Of a stretch of 64,000 bases of DNA, positions 1 through 8,622 are shown piece by piece. The DNA comes from JAAYZQ01 sp034428935 (GTDB taxonomy: Bacteria; Chloroflexota; Anaerolineae; JAAYZQ01), in assembly GCA_034428935.1 (NCBI GenBank), contig DAOUHB010000151.1:32174-96173 (forward strand), read 5' to 3'. Position numbers and translations under genes: made by a program. Each line of letters starts with the position of its first letter. The first letter of the stretch is position 1. The notes beneath the pieces are model-generated. The model saw nothing but the letters and a program-made list of their open reading frames with translations. It had not been told where the DNA came from and did no database searches.

Positions 1-223
1 AGATGAGGTAGAGAACCCAACCGGGCAGGGGAAAGAGCGGGAAGAAGACCAACACCATGAGGGTGGCCAGGATCTGCGCAAAGATGTCGCGGGAGCGGGC
101 TCGAATGTCGCGAAAGGTCCAGATCACCACACTGATCCAGGTTGCCGTGAGAAACGCAGCAAACAGGGCCGCGAACAGGATCACGAATGGCTGGATCGTG
201 CTTAGAATGCTCTCGAAATCCAT
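1..223 (-). CDS. membrane protein, N-terminal part (zinc-ribbon family likely)
   Basis: The minus strand is open from an ATG at 223 to the window edge and encodes 74 residues beginning MDFESILSTIQ. Two hydrophobic segments are visible (about residues 10-34 and 48-74), separated by a basic stretch with the motif WTFRDIRARSRD. This pattern resembles the N-terminus of membrane-anchored proteins in Chloroflexota that end in double zinc ribbons, but the zinc-binding part would lie outside the window. The product is cut by the window edge, so the family assignment is an inference from remembered similarity. Confidence 0.6.
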   Translation of the reverse strand, partial: MDFESILSTIQPFVILFAALFAAFLTATWISVVIWTFRDIRARSRDIFAQILATLMVLVFFPLFPLPGWVLYLI

Positions 224-347
224 CCTATCGTTCGACTCCCTTTGTCAAGTTGGGGGGCATTATACCACCTTTCCCAGGGGATGTCCATATCGGCGCGGGG
301 CTGGTACCTGGGCAACCTGGCGATGCGCCTCAGGTTTGTAAGGTGTA

Positions 348-764
348 TTATGACTTGTGTTGCGGAAGCCAGTGTATGTCCAGAACCCCTTCCAGCAGCT
401 CAAACTCCGGATCACCAGTGACCAACGTTGCCGCGCACTGCTGAGCCAGGGCGGCGGCGAATGTATCGGCATAGGCGATGGCATGCTTCGCTTTGATGTG
501 AGCAGCCATCAGGGTCAGCTCCCGTTCCACCGATACAATCTCCAAGGCTGTGGCTTCCATCACGGCCAGGGCTGCATACAGTCGTTCCACCCCCCACCGC
601 CGCTCCACGATGTAGGCCACCTCCCCGGCATTCACCCAGGTCATCAGTGCACGGATTTCCCCCTCTTGCGCTTTCCGTAGCAGGTCGACCACCTCTTGAC
701 TGCCCGGCTCCTTGCCCAGGAGAGCCAATACAGCAAAGCTGTCCAGGACAAAGGTTTTAGTCAC
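348..764 (-). CDS. VapC-type PIN-domain toxin
   Basis: This encodes a 138-residue PIN-domain protein, the usual length for VapC ribonucleases. The acidic residues of the metal site are visible: Asp in VLDSFAVLALL near the N-terminus, Glu in NAGEVAY, Asp in YADTFAAA and Asp in VTGDPEF. I chose the GTG at 764 because it overlaps the stop of the upstream antitoxin gene by 8 bases, the classic arrangement for translational coupling; an ATG at 806 would put 14 unrelated residues in front and lie deeper inside the antitoxin. VapC toxins cleave RNA (often tRNA or rRNA) when their antitoxin is degraded; the target here is unknown. Confidence 0.87.
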   Translation of the reverse strand: MTKTFVLDSFAVLALLGKEPGSQEVVDLLRKAQEGEIRALMTWVNAGEVAYIVERRWGVERLYAALAVMEATALEIVSVERELTLMAAHIKAKHAIAYADTFAAALAQQCAATLVTGDPEFELLEGVLDIHWLPQHKS

Positions 765-1005
765 CAATCCGGTCCTCCCTGGCTCGCTCCTGTTCTCGTT
801 CTGCAAGGAGGTCCCCGGTCAGCGAATGCCCTCCCTCGAACATGCCGTGCAGGGCCTCGATCGGATCGTCCGGCAGAGGCACAATAGCAAGTAACTGGCC
901 ATAGTCCAAGACCTGCACGCGGGAACCTTTTTTGAGACCGTGTTTTTCGCGAATGGACTTGGGAATCACCACCCAACCTTTGGCTGACACTGTGGTAGTA
1001 TGCAT
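757..1005 (-). CDS. AbrB/MazE-type antitoxin
   Basis: This is an 82-residue protein with an N-terminal swapped-hairpin AbrB fold: TVSAKGWVVIPKSIREKHGL followed by KGSRVQVLDYG. The acidic, polar C-terminal half is the likely toxin-binding tail. An AGGAGG ribosome-binding site lies just upstream of the ATG. The gene overlaps the following PIN toxin gene and the pair probably autoregulates from the promoter at 1038-1066, as is usual for AbrB/VapC modules. Confidence 0.87.
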   Translation of the reverse strand: MHTTTVSAKGWVVIPKSIREKHGLKKGSRVQVLDYGQLLAIVPLPDDPIEALHGMFEGGHSLTGDLLAEREQERAREDRIGD

Positions 1006-1037
1006 TCCGCCCTCCTAGGTGCAACAGTTATGAGTTT

Positions 1038-1066
1038 AGTATACCATAGGTGGTCAATAGGTGCAA
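1038..1066 (-). promoter_or_regulatory. promoter of the AbrB/VapC pair
   Basis: On the minus strand TTGCAC (1061-1066) and TATACT (1038-1043) are separated by 17 bases, about 30 bases before the antitoxin start codon. Confidence 0.55.
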
Positions 1067-1406
1067 CAAAAAGGTCTGGAGTGGCTATACTCCCGATCAA
1101 GAGAGACCGAGCACAGGAAGGCGTCCCGTGGAGGTCGAAATCGCCCGTGTGGTGAAAGCGCCCAATCCGTTAGTACTCATCCACCGGCGTGCCATATTTC
1201 GACTCATCGGCGGCGTACGTTGCCTGGGTTTCAATGGCAGCGTTGGTCAGCCGAACCGATTGGGCCGGTCACTTTGCCGTGATTGAGGACGGCCGCACAA
1301 GCATGACTCCTTTGCCATCTGCCGGATAAGCGCCCTCAGCTCTGGGAACAGTTGTGCTCAATGCGGTCCTCCCACGGGAATGTAGGCCCGGTCTGCCGGG
1401 GTCTCC
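1067..1406. other. intergenic stretch, no supported gene
   Basis: No reading frame here has convincing protein features. On the minus strand about 1170-1255 there is a 30-codon open stretch ending YGTPVDEY before a stop that reads like the tail of a degraded gene, but I cannot assign it. Confidence 0.4.
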
Positions 1407-2618
1407 TTAGCCCGCCAGCCCGGCTTCTGCCATCTTGAGGTGTGCTTCGATGTCGGCGAGCTGGGCGGCGGCCCTTCCGCCCATCGCTGACCGGGCGAGG
1501 CGCTGTCGTGCGTCCACCAGTATCTCGCGTGCTGCTTCCCATTTCTCCTGGCGCAGGTACAGATCGGCCAGGTTGTCCTCGGCGCATGCCCGGCCCACGG
1601 GCTGGCCCAGCCGCCGCCACACCTGGATCGAGCGCTGGAAGGAGTCCTCCGCCTCGTTCCACTTTCTTTGCTCCATCAGGGCCAGGCCCAGGTTGTTGGA
1701 TGCCTGGGCCAATCCCAGGGAGTAGCCGGTGTCGCCCATGATCTCGATGGCCCGGCGGTAGAGCCCCTCGGCCTGCTCCACCCGGCCCTGGTTCAGGCAG
1801 ACGTTTCCCAGGTCCATGGAGGCGACGGCCTGATAGACGATGGAGTTTGTCTGGCCGTACAGGGCGACCGCTTCCTGCAGACATGCCTCGGCCTGAACGA
1901 GATCGCCCTTCAGGCGATGGGAGACGCCAATGTTGTGCCTGGCGCGAGCCATCCCCTCCAGGCTCCCGGCATCGGACCAGAGCCTCCACGCCGCCTGGTG
2001 GTGCTCCAGGGCCCGGTCCCAGTCTCGCTGGTCGCGGTGGACGAGGCCCAGGTTGTTGTGGACAAAGGCCTGATCTTCAAGGTCGCCACATGCTTGATAG
2101 GTGCACAGGGCCCGCTCCAGGGCCTTTCGGGCCTCGTCGAGCTTGCCCTGTAGGCGATACACGTCGCCCAGGTTAGCCAGCGCCCCCGCCTCTCCACGCC
2201 CGTCGCCAAGCCCGGCATACAGCCGGCAGGCGGACTCCTGGTAAGTGGCCGCGGCGGGCCAATCCCCCTGGTACCGCTTCAGCTCGCCCAGGGCGCGCAA
2301 CAGGGCTGCTTCCGCCACCCGGTTCTCCTGCTGGCGGCTGACCGACAAGCTGGCCTGCAGCGACTGCTCCCAATCATACCATGAGCCCTGGCGCTCGGCG
2401 TAGGGGTGAAAGGCCAGAGCCAGCTCCAACCCCGGCCGCCAGGCGTCCTCCAGTTGCAGCGCCCAGGTCAACGCCGAAGCAATGTTCTGCCGTTCCCGGT
2501 GGAGCAGCCGGTCGTCCTGGCCGGCATCCTGGAGTCGGGCCAGCCAGAAGTGCGCGTTCTTGACCAGCTTCTGGCGGAAAAAGGCGGGCCAGTGGTTGTC
2601 GTCGGGTGCCGGATCCAT
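1407..2618 (-). CDS. tetratricopeptide repeat protein
   Basis: This 403-residue protein consists almost entirely of TPR-like helical repeats of about 40 residues. Repeat cores such as ALANLGDVYRLQGKLDEA, NNLGLVHRDQRDWDRALEHH, MDLGNVCLNQGRVEQAEGLY and NNLGLALMEQRKWNEAEDSF are evenly spaced from about residue 120 to 380. The long repeats resemble the TPR arrays of LuxR/MalT-type and NB-ARC regulators, but no ATPase or DNA-binding domain is present. I chose the ATG at 2618 (MDPAPDDN) because GAGGGAAG precedes it; the frame stays open upstream but with non-coding composition. It is probably a cytoplasmic protein-protein interaction scaffold; the partner is unknown. Confidence 0.85.
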   Translation of the reverse strand: MDPAPDDNHWPAFFRQKLVKNAHFWLARLQDAGQDDRLLHRERQNIASALTWALQLEDAWRPGLELALAFHPYAERQGSWYDWEQSLQASLSVSRQQENRVAEAALLRALGELKRYQGDWPAAATYQESACRLYAGLGDGRGEAGALANLGDVYRLQGKLDEARKALERALCTYQACGDLEDQAFVHNNLGLVHRDQRDWDRALEHHQAAWRLWSDAGSLEGMARARHNIGVSHRLKGDLVQAEACLQEAVALYGQTNSIVYQAVASMDLGNVCLNQGRVEQAEGLYRRAIEIMGDTGYSLGLAQASNNLGLALMEQRKWNEAEDSFQRSIQVWRRLGQPVGRACAEDNLADLYLRQEKWEAAREILVDARQRLARSAMGGRAAAQLADIEAHLKMAEAGLAG

Positions 2619-2763
2619 TGTCTTCCCTCTTTCGCTTTGCCTGCAGCAGCCACCCCAAAACTCGTTCCAGTATAACACAACCCTTTTCATCTCAACAAGT
2701 CGAGGACGAGCCATCCGATGCGCTGAGGCATGAAGAGCAGCGAGAGGCCAATTTCGGGCGTAA

Positions 2764-3555
2764 TCACGCTTCGCCGAGCATCGCCCGCAGCTCAAGGGCA
2801 TTGGCCCCCGCATGGCCGTGGGCGTCGTTGTTGAAATAGATGTACAGGGACCGCCGAACGCCGTCCTCTGCCTCCGGGGTGGTGTCGGCGGCCAGGTCGC
2901 GCAGCCGGCTCGCCCAATCGGCCAGGTCCTCACCGCTGTAGCGGCCGCCGTAGCGCGTGCCCGCGCCGTGAAACCGGACGTAGACGATGGGCCCCGTCAC
3001 CCAGAGGGGGCACGGCACATCGGGCAGGTGATAGATACAAAACGAGAGCCCGTGGCGCGCCAGCACGTCGCGCACGGGCTCTACAAACCAGCGCGGATCG
3101 CGAAACTCGAAGACGTGCTCCATGCCCTGGGCCACTTCCATGCCGTCCAGGAGCGAGGCAAACTCCTCCAGGCGCTCGGGGTTGGCCTTCCAGCGCGGCG
3201 GGAGCTGGTAGAGGATTGGCCCCAGGGCCGGGCCCAGGCGCCGGGCGCGCTCCAGGAAGCGATGCAGGGGCTCCTCGCAGTCGCCCAGGCGCCGGATGTG
3301 CGACAGGTAGCGGTTGGCCTTGACGGCGTACAGGAAGCCCGCTGGCGCCTGTTCCCGCCAGTGGTCGAAGGCGCCCCCCGATGGCAGGCGATAGAACGTA
3401 TTGTTGATCTCGACCGTGTCGAAAACGCTGGCATAGTGCGCGAACCAGCGCGACGTTGGCAGGCCGGCCGGGTAAAAGACGCCCTCGGCCCAGTGGCGGT
3501 AGACCCAGCCCGAGGTGCCGACTACTGCTGTCGCAGCTTTGGCGAGTCTAGCCAC
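2764..3555 (-). CDS. DUF72 family protein
   Basis: This 263-residue protein matches the DUF72 (YecE-like) family of TIM-barrel-like proteins. Conserved blocks are GTSGWVYRHW near the N-terminus, VEINNTFYRLP, FLYAVKANRYLSH, LPPRWKAN, HVFEFRDPRWF, YVRFHGAG and YIYFNNDAHGHA near the C-terminus. The biochemical role of DUF72 is not established. The start is a GTG that overlaps the upstream lipoprotein gene by 34 bases; no better start exists close to the conserved GTSGW block, so the two genes are probably translationally coupled. Confidence 0.9.
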   Translation of the reverse strand: MARLAKAATAVVGTSGWVYRHWAEGVFYPAGLPTSRWFAHYASVFDTVEINNTFYRLPSGGAFDHWREQAPAGFLYAVKANRYLSHIRRLGDCEEPLHRFLERARRLGPALGPILYQLPPRWKANPERLEEFASLLDGMEVAQGMEHVFEFRDPRWFVEPVRDVLARHGLSFCIYHLPDVPCPLWVTGPIVYVRFHGAGTRYGGRYSGEDLADWASRLRDLAADTTPEAEDGVRRSLYIYFNNDAHGHAGANALELRAMLGEA

Positions 3556-3965
3556 AGCCCGGAGATCTGCCTGTCCTGGTCGAACACCACGCGCATGCTG
3601 ACGTGTTCCTCGTCCTCGTACCGGGCGTCATAGTTGACGGCAATGAAGTCGTCGCCCTCTTCTACGCCCATCACCTGGCGTGAGACATAGGCCCCCACCT
3701 TGTCCTCCAGCGTGGCGCGCAGCGCCGAAAACTGCGACTCGGTCATGGCCGCCAGCATCTCGGGGCTCATATCACGGCTGAACTGGGCATAGTCGCCCGC
3801 TTCCAGGCCGGCGAGCAAGTTATCCGTCGCTGGCTCGGCGTAGGCCAGCACGGCCTCGCGCTCGGCCCCCTCGAGCTGAGGTACGCCGGGGACACAACCG
3901 GCGACGAGCAGCACACCGCATGCCCCGAGCAGGATGGCGATGACCGGGCCATTCCATGTTCTCAT
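3522..3965 (-). CDS. DUF3887-like lipoprotein
   Basis: This is a 147-residue lipoprotein precursor. Residues 1-24 form a signal peptide ending in the lipobox LLVAGC. The mature part (AVLAYAEPATDNLLAGLEAGDYAQFSRDM, then VSMRVVFDQDRQISGLWL) has the cystatin/NTF2-like alpha+beta pattern of DUF3887, a domain found in secreted proteins that often sits beside hydrolases. It lies 16 bases downstream of the large secreted protein gene and overlaps the DUF72 gene, so all three are likely co-transcribed. Confidence 0.8.
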   Translation of the reverse strand: MRTWNGPVIAILLGACGVLLVAGCVPGVPQLEGAEREAVLAYAEPATDNLLAGLEAGDYAQFSRDMSPEMLAAMTESQFSALRATLEDKVGAYVSRQVMGVEEGDDFIAVNYDARYEDEEHVSMRVVFDQDRQISGLWLDSPKLRQQ

Positions 3966-3981
3966 CGAATCCTCCGTGTTT

Positions 3982-6720
3982 TCAATGCCCCCGGGTGTAT
4001 CCCTTGATCACCAGGGGCAGATATACCTTTTGCTTCGGCCCTCCGAGCACGTGCCGGGGGACCATCACCTCCGTCACCACCCCGCCGATGAGCTCGCCAT
4101 CGACGTAACCCTCCACTGCCACGCGGGGCTGGGTGCCCTGGACCGCGGCCAGCCCCGGCCGGATGCCCAGCAGGCCGGTCACCTCTTCGCCCGGCCCCAG
4201 CTCCACGGCTGCCGGGCTGACCGTCACCATCCAGTCGGGCGGCAGGTCCAGTCTGCGCACCCGCAGCTCGACCGTCGCCGTCTCGGCCAGCGGGTTGCCG
4301 ATCTGGAAGGGCGTTTGACTGACAAAGATGCGCGCCAGGTTGGTGGCGGCCAGGGAGGCATCGGCGGCCCGGCCGGCGTCCTCTTCAAAGTTGGGCGGGT
4401 TCTGGAGGACCGGACCCAGGGAACGGAGCGCGTCGGCGACGGCGCTCAGCCGGCTCACGACGCTGCCGGCCAGCTCGGCCGGGTCGGCGGCGATGCGGGA
4501 CTGGCGAATGGCCTCGATCTCGGCGTCGCCCAGGCCGATCGATCGGGCGGCCGCGATCTCGTCTGCGTTGAACCCCTCGCTGGCCAACCGCGCCTGGTAC
4601 TCCACGACCTCGGCCACCGGCACGGTCAGGTCCTCCACCCCCTCGCTGAGCATGACTGCCAGCAGGTCGTCCATCCGGCCGGCCACATCCAGCATTGTGG
4701 CGCCCGACTCTTGCTTGTAGTAGATTAGCGTTGCGGCCTGCTCGGAAGCCCAGTACAGGTCGTTCGCGTTGGCGGCGCCCGAATAGCGATCCAGCGACAA
4801 CGCCGCGGCCCGCAGGCGGGGCGTCAGATCGAGCATCGCTTCCATCAGTGCATTGCCGGCCGCCGCCCGGGCCGCCGAAAGATCTCCACCGGGCACCAGG
4901 GGCGTGAATGTATAGCTTTCCAGCGTGGCGTAGGTGTCATAGTCCTGGCGAGGCGGGCACTGGCCCAATGCCTGGGTCGCCGTGGACCAGCTCTCCAGGT
5001 TAAAGTCCATAAGGTAGCTGAACAGAGCATTGGGGATGGCCATGCCGGTCAGGTTTTCGGGCGAGGTGATGGCATCCAGGGCCATCTGCCCGTCGTTGAT
5101 GCGGTCCATGGCCGCCTTGGCCTTCTTGAGGCAGTCCTTCTCGCTTTCCGGGTCGCCGTCGTCCGGTGGCTCCTCGTCAGGGTCCTCGTCCCCCTCCCCG
5201 GTGCCGGGGGAGCCCAGGGCGCCCGGCTCGATGGAAAAGTTGGTTTGGCCGCCGCCCGCGAGTTGAAGCTCCGGGGCGGTACGGCCGGCAGGGTGGGCCA
5301 CGTAATTCACGCGCAGGCAGACGTGGCCAGAAGCCGGGGGCAGCCAGGGCACGCTGATCTCTTCGTCGCTGTTGGCTTCCAGGCGCACGTCCTCGACGCC
5401 GCCCAGCGGTGCAAAAGTCACGCCGATGCCGTACCGGGCATAGGAAAAGGTCGCGTTGACCTTCATGGGGTACGGGTTGGGATTGGTCAGCCTGGCCCGT
5501 ACGGTGCTGGGCACGCCCTGGATGATGGGCTTGGGCTCCAATTCAATGTTGCCATCCATATAGGGAGCTTCCGCGCCGGGCAAAAGCGGATCGCCAGCGG
5601 CCTCGACAAAGGTCACGGATGCTTCGGGGCCGGCAACGCACTCGCAGCCATCGCCGCCCTCCACGAGGGCCGTCAGCACGGCATCGCCGGCCGTGTCCGA
5701 CGAGAGATAGGCGAGGGTCTCTCCGTCAAGGTTGGTAATGCCGGCACCGCTCACGCTGCCCAGGTCGCTCTGCAGCCTGACGCTGCGACCTGGCAGTGGC
5801 CGACCGGCGCCGTCTCGGAGGGTGATCTTGACCGGGATGAGGGACACACCATCGGCCGGGGCAAACCACCGCTGCGGCGCCAGCGACAGCCTCAGTGCAT
5901 CGCCGGCGGCTACGGGGGCCGGCTCCTCGCCGGGCGCGCTCAAGAATGGGCGAAAGACCACACCGGGCGGCGAACTGTCTGCGATGGCATCGCCCGCCCC
6001 GGCAGGGTTGCACTCCGGATGGTATGGCCCGCTGGCGTCACCCCACCAGTTGTTCGCTGCCAAGATCAGGCTGCCGTACGAGTTTTCGACCGCGTACACC
6101 CCATTGTCCACGATGTGGCAGCCTTCCACGATTAACGAGCTGAGGCTGGCCCACAGCCCCACCTCGCTGGCGTGGCGCAGGACACAGTCCGACAGGTGGA
6201 CAGTGGCCGTCTGGACCATGAGATTCCACTGGGCGTACTCGATGGTGACGTGGCGCAGCACCGAACCCTGGTCCCGGACCATGCTCGGGCTTTGTATGAT
6301 CAGGAACAGCCACGAGCCGGGCTCCTTGACCGTCCCGGTGAACAGGATCGGCCGGGCTTCGGTGCCGATGGCCTTTAGCGTGCCCATGACGATGAGGCTT
6401 GCGTTCGGGTCAAACTGCACCTCGACGCCCGGCTCCACGGTCAGGGTCGCCCCTTCAGCCACCTGGGTGCCATCGGAGTCAAAGACCACGCGGTAGGGGC
6501 TCCCCTCCAGCGTCCAGACCGTGCTGGTGTCGATGTCTGCATCGACGATTGTGCCCGCGGGCCCCCTGAGACCGGGGAGCGGGTTTGGAGCGTGGGCCCG
6601 GCCGGCTGAAGCCTGGACCGCAGGAGACGCCAGCAGTACGAGGCTCAACCACAGGCCAACGAGAGGGGGCCCGGCCCAGGGGCCGGAGTCTCTCAAGGAG
6701 AAAATCCGTCGCCGCTTCAT
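3982..6720 (-). CDS. large secreted protein, parallel beta-helix plus invasin-type Ig domain
   Basis: This 912-residue protein has a signal peptide (basic start MKRRRIF, hydrophobic 20-37, cleavage near VQASAGRA). About residues 70-240 form a right-handed parallel beta-helix-like region (VEPGVEVQFDPNASLIVMG, then repeated short strands, ending NNWWGDASGPYHP, a hallmark of such secreted proteins). About 270-370 is a Big-1-like Ig domain (VSLIPVKITLRDGAGRPLPG). A DUF11/CARDB-like segment follows, then an acidic Pro-rich linker (GDEDPDEEPPDDGDPESE), an all-helical region of about 300 residues, and a final beta domain ending VYLPLVIKGYTRGH. Many Anaerolineae exported proteins end in a YLPLV-type motif, so this is probably a cell-surface or secreted protein; no enzymatic site is visible. 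Confidence 0.85.
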   Translation of the reverse strand: MKRRRIFSLRDSGPWAGPPLVGLWLSLVLLASPAVQASAGRAHAPNPLPGLRGPAGTIVDADIDTSTVWTLEGSPYRVVFDSDGTQVAEGATLTVEPGVEVQFDPNASLIVMGTLKAIGTEARPILFTGTVKEPGSWLFLIIQSPSMVRDQGSVLRHVTIEYAQWNLMVQTATVHLSDCVLRHASEVGLWASLSSLIVEGCHIVDNGVYAVENSYGSLILAANNWWGDASGPYHPECNPAGAGDAIADSSPPGVVFRPFLSAPGEEPAPVAAGDALRLSLAPQRWFAPADGVSLIPVKITLRDGAGRPLPGRSVRLQSDLGSVSGAGITNLDGETLAYLSSDTAGDAVLTALVEGGDGCECVAGPEASVTFVEAAGDPLLPGAEAPYMDGNIELEPKPIIQGVPSTVRARLTNPNPYPMKVNATFSYARYGIGVTFAPLGGVEDVRLEANSDEEISVPWLPPASGHVCLRVNYVAHPAGRTAPELQLAGGGQTNFSIEPGALGSPGTGEGDEDPDEEPPDDGDPESEKDCLKKAKAAMDRINDGQMALDAITSPENLTGMAIPNALFSYLMDFNLESWSTATQALGQCPPRQDYDTYATLESYTFTPLVPGGDLSAARAAAGNALMEAMLDLTPRLRAAALSLDRYSGAANANDLYWASEQAATLIYYKQESGATMLDVAGRMDDLLAVMLSEGVEDLTVPVAEVVEYQARLASEGFNADEIAAARSIGLGDAEIEAIRQSRIAADPAELAGSVVSRLSAVADALRSLGPVLQNPPNFEEDAGRAADASLAATNLARIFVSQTPFQIGNPLAETATVELRVRRLDLPPDWMVTVSPAAVELGPGEEVTGLLGIRPGLAAVQGTQPRVAVEGYVDGELIGGVVTEVMVPRHVLGGPKQKVYLPLVIKGYTRGH

Positions 6721-6755
6721 GGCAAGCTCTCCTTTCTGGCTCCTATGCTATGACC

Positions 6756-6784
6756 ATTATAGGCCCTGGCCCCGGGGATGTCAA
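6756..6784 (-). promoter_or_regulatory. consensus promoter of the secreted-protein operon
   Basis: On the minus strand a perfect TTGACA (6779-6784) and a perfect TATAAT (6756-6761) are 17 bases apart, about 35 bases before the start codon of the 912-residue secreted protein. Confidence 0.8.
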
Positions 6785-7226
6785 GCCCTCGAGCCAGGCC
6801 ACCGGGGTTGTTGCAGAGTTGGTCCTATTGCCTGGGACCGCCGAGCGCCGGCTCGGCGTTTCTCTCTACACGCAACCTGCCGAGCTGGTGCTCGGCGCAC
6901 CCAGCAGTAGTCAAGAAACTGTGCAACAACCATACCAGGCCACCCTGGCAACGCCAAGATATATCCCAACATGTATCCCTTGGCTGTACCCAGATATATA
7001 GACCCGGCTTCCGTTCTGTGCTAGACTCGAAGTCCAGCGGCGAGCGCCTACATTCCCCATCGCTTTCGCGCGAGTGTCGTGGCGCCGGATTGCGGAAGGC
7101 CGGAGCTGCCCGATCCGATTCCAAAACACCTGGCCACGAAACTGATGCCGTCTATGGCACGGTCCGCACCTTTGCCCGTGGCACGGGGCGGTGGGATCTG
7201 GCAGGCAGGGAGGGGAGGCCCGGGTC
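6785..7226. other. intergenic stretch, no supported gene
   Basis: Several open frames cross this stretch on both strands but none has a ribosome-binding site, recognisable domain or consistent codon pattern. I see no tRNA, repeat or clear promoter. Confidence 0.4.
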
Positions 7227-7450
7227 ATGGGAGTGCGGGATAGCATTTTGCGCGGCGTCTTGCCCGGCCTGGCAGTGCTAAAGGGTTTGGCCTGGCCGTG
7301 TGGGCCGGCAGCTACCTGGGGTTGCTGCCGCTGACAGGCATTTACCGGCCGGCGACCGAGTATCCGGCGCGCCGGAACGCTTTGATGATCGCGGCCCACG
7401 TGGTGTGGGGCGCGGGGTTGGGGCTGCTGTTCGCCGCCCGCCGCAGGTAA
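7227..7450 (+). pseudogene. remnant of a DUF1440/DUF6789-like membrane protein gene
   Basis: The frame ending at 7450 encodes a hydrophobic tail containing FGLAVWAGSYLGLLPL and NALMIAAHVVWGAGLG, the pattern of the C-terminal two helices of a DUF1440/DUF6789-like membrane protein. That frame is closed upstream by a stop at 7241 and has no start. A second frame, from an ATG at 7227 (MGVRDSILRGVLPGLAVLKG), would supply an N-terminal helix if joined by a frameshift near 7283. The family is normally about 150 residues, so this is a truncated, frame-disrupted remnant. The family name is from memory. Confidence 0.5.
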
Positions 7451-7619
7451 GGCAAGCCGGAAGACGGCGGCGCCGGAGGCCTACCGCATGTTTCGCGACA
7501 GGGAGGACAACTGCATCAAGGTCGTCCTCAGGCCACAACGGCGGGAAGGCAGGAGCCGGCACCCGAACGGCGGACCGGCGCATGACGGTGCGACAAGAAT
7601 CAGGATACAGGAGAGAAAA

Positions 7620-8081
7620 ATGGCCGATCAAATCACCAAGAGCATCATCGTCGACGGGAATGTTTCGGACGTGTTCAACCTGTGGGCCAACATCCAGAAC
7701 TTTCCCCACTTTATGCACTACGTCAAGTCAGTCGTCCCTTTGACCGACCAGGCAAGTCGCTGGGTGGTAGAGGGCCCCCTGGGCAAGGAAGTCGAGTGGG
7801 AAGCCGAGGTCACCAGGTTCGAGCCAAACCGGCGCATCGGGTGGAGCACCAAGGACCGCAAAAGCGACTCGGGCATTACCACCAGCGGCCAGGTGACCTT
7901 TGCCGAGCTGGGCACAAACCAGACCGAAGTGACGGTCACGATGCAATACGTTGCGCCGGCCGGCGCGGTGGGCGAGGTCGTGGCCAAGGTGTTCGCCAAC
8001 CCCGAAGAGCGCGTGACGGAAGACCTGAACAACTTCAAGAAGTTCGCGGAAGGGGACGTGAGCCGGCTGACTGCCAGGTAG
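7620..8081 (+). CDS. SRPBCC family protein (polyketide cyclase/dehydrase-like)
   Basis: This 153-residue protein has the START-like SRPBCC fold: an N-terminal strand TKSIIVDGNVSDVFNLWANI, helix FPHFMHYVKSV, strands VEWEAEVTRFEPNRRIGW and TEVTVTMQYVAP, and a long C-terminal helix VTEDLNNFKKFAEG. This subgroup (often annotated cyclase/dehydrase) binds hydrophobic ligands; no catalytic residue can be named. The ATG at 7620 is preceded by AGGAGAG; the frame is open further upstream but without homology. It heads a run of small ligand-binding and stress-type genes on the plus strand. Confidence 0.88.
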   Translation: MADQITKSIIVDGNVSDVFNLWANIQNFPHFMHYVKSVVPLTDQASRWVVEGPLGKEVEWEAEVTRFEPNRRIGWSTKDRKSDSGITTSGQVTFAELGTNQTEVTVTMQYVAPAGAVGEVVAKVFANPEERVTEDLNNFKKFAEGDVSRLTAR

Positions 8082-8190
8082 GTAGGCACGCACGGCCGTG
8101 CGCGCCCACGGATTCGCCATTCAAGGGTGCGACGCGCCCATAGATAGCCGGGTGCGTCGCACTCCAATTCGTTGCGTCGAGAGGAGAAGC

Positions 8191-8568
8191 ATGAAGATTA
8201 CACTTGTAAGCCTACCCGTTAACGATCCCATGGAAGCCCACAAGTTTTACACCGAGGTCCTTGGCTTTCTGAGCCGGACCCACGTCCCGGAAGCCAACCT
8301 GGCCATCGTTGCTTCGCCCGAAGACCCGGACGGAACGGGGCTGCTGCTCGAGCCGAATGACCACCCCGTGGCCAGGCAGTACCAGCAGGGCATCTATAAC
8401 GCCGGGATGCCCATCATGGTGTTTGGCGTCGACGACATTCAAGGGGAATACGAGAGGCTGACGCGACTGGGCGTCGAGTTCCGGCAAGAGCCGACCAGGA
8501 CCGATTACGGAACTTTGGCCCTGTTGGACGATACGTGCGGGAACCTGATCCAGCTCCACCAGGCCTAG
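8191..8568 (+). CDS. VOC family (glyoxalase/bleomycin resistance-like) protein
   Basis: This 125-residue protein has a single-pair VOC domain: MKITLVSLPVNDPMEAHKFYTEVLGF at the N-terminus, then GLLLEPND in the middle and VFGVDDIQGEYERL followed by TLALLDDTCGNLIQLHQ at the end. The closing DxxGNLIQL block carries the usual C-terminal metal-ligand region, although the Glu typical of active glyoxalases is replaced by Gln. GAGGAG lies just upstream of the ATG. VOC proteins act as metal-dependent lyases, dioxygenases or drug-binding proteins; the substrate is unknown. It directly precedes the ECF sigma gene, a common neighbour for such proteins. Confidence 0.9.
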   Translation: MKITLVSLPVNDPMEAHKFYTEVLGFLSRTHVPEANLAIVASPEDPDGTGLLLEPNDHPVARQYQQGIYNAGMPIMVFGVDDIQGEYERLTRLGVEFRQEPTRTDYGTLALLDDTCGNLIQLHQA

Positions 8569-8622
8569 TCTGGCGGGGGGAGACCGCTTCCCCGGGAGCG
8601 GTGTGCGCCAGGATGATCTGCC

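Noticed and set aside
1170..1255. Short minus-strand coding-like stretch ending YGTPVDEY
   Set aside because: It has no start, is bounded by stops about 30 codons apart and has no recognisable domain, so I did not annotate a gene.
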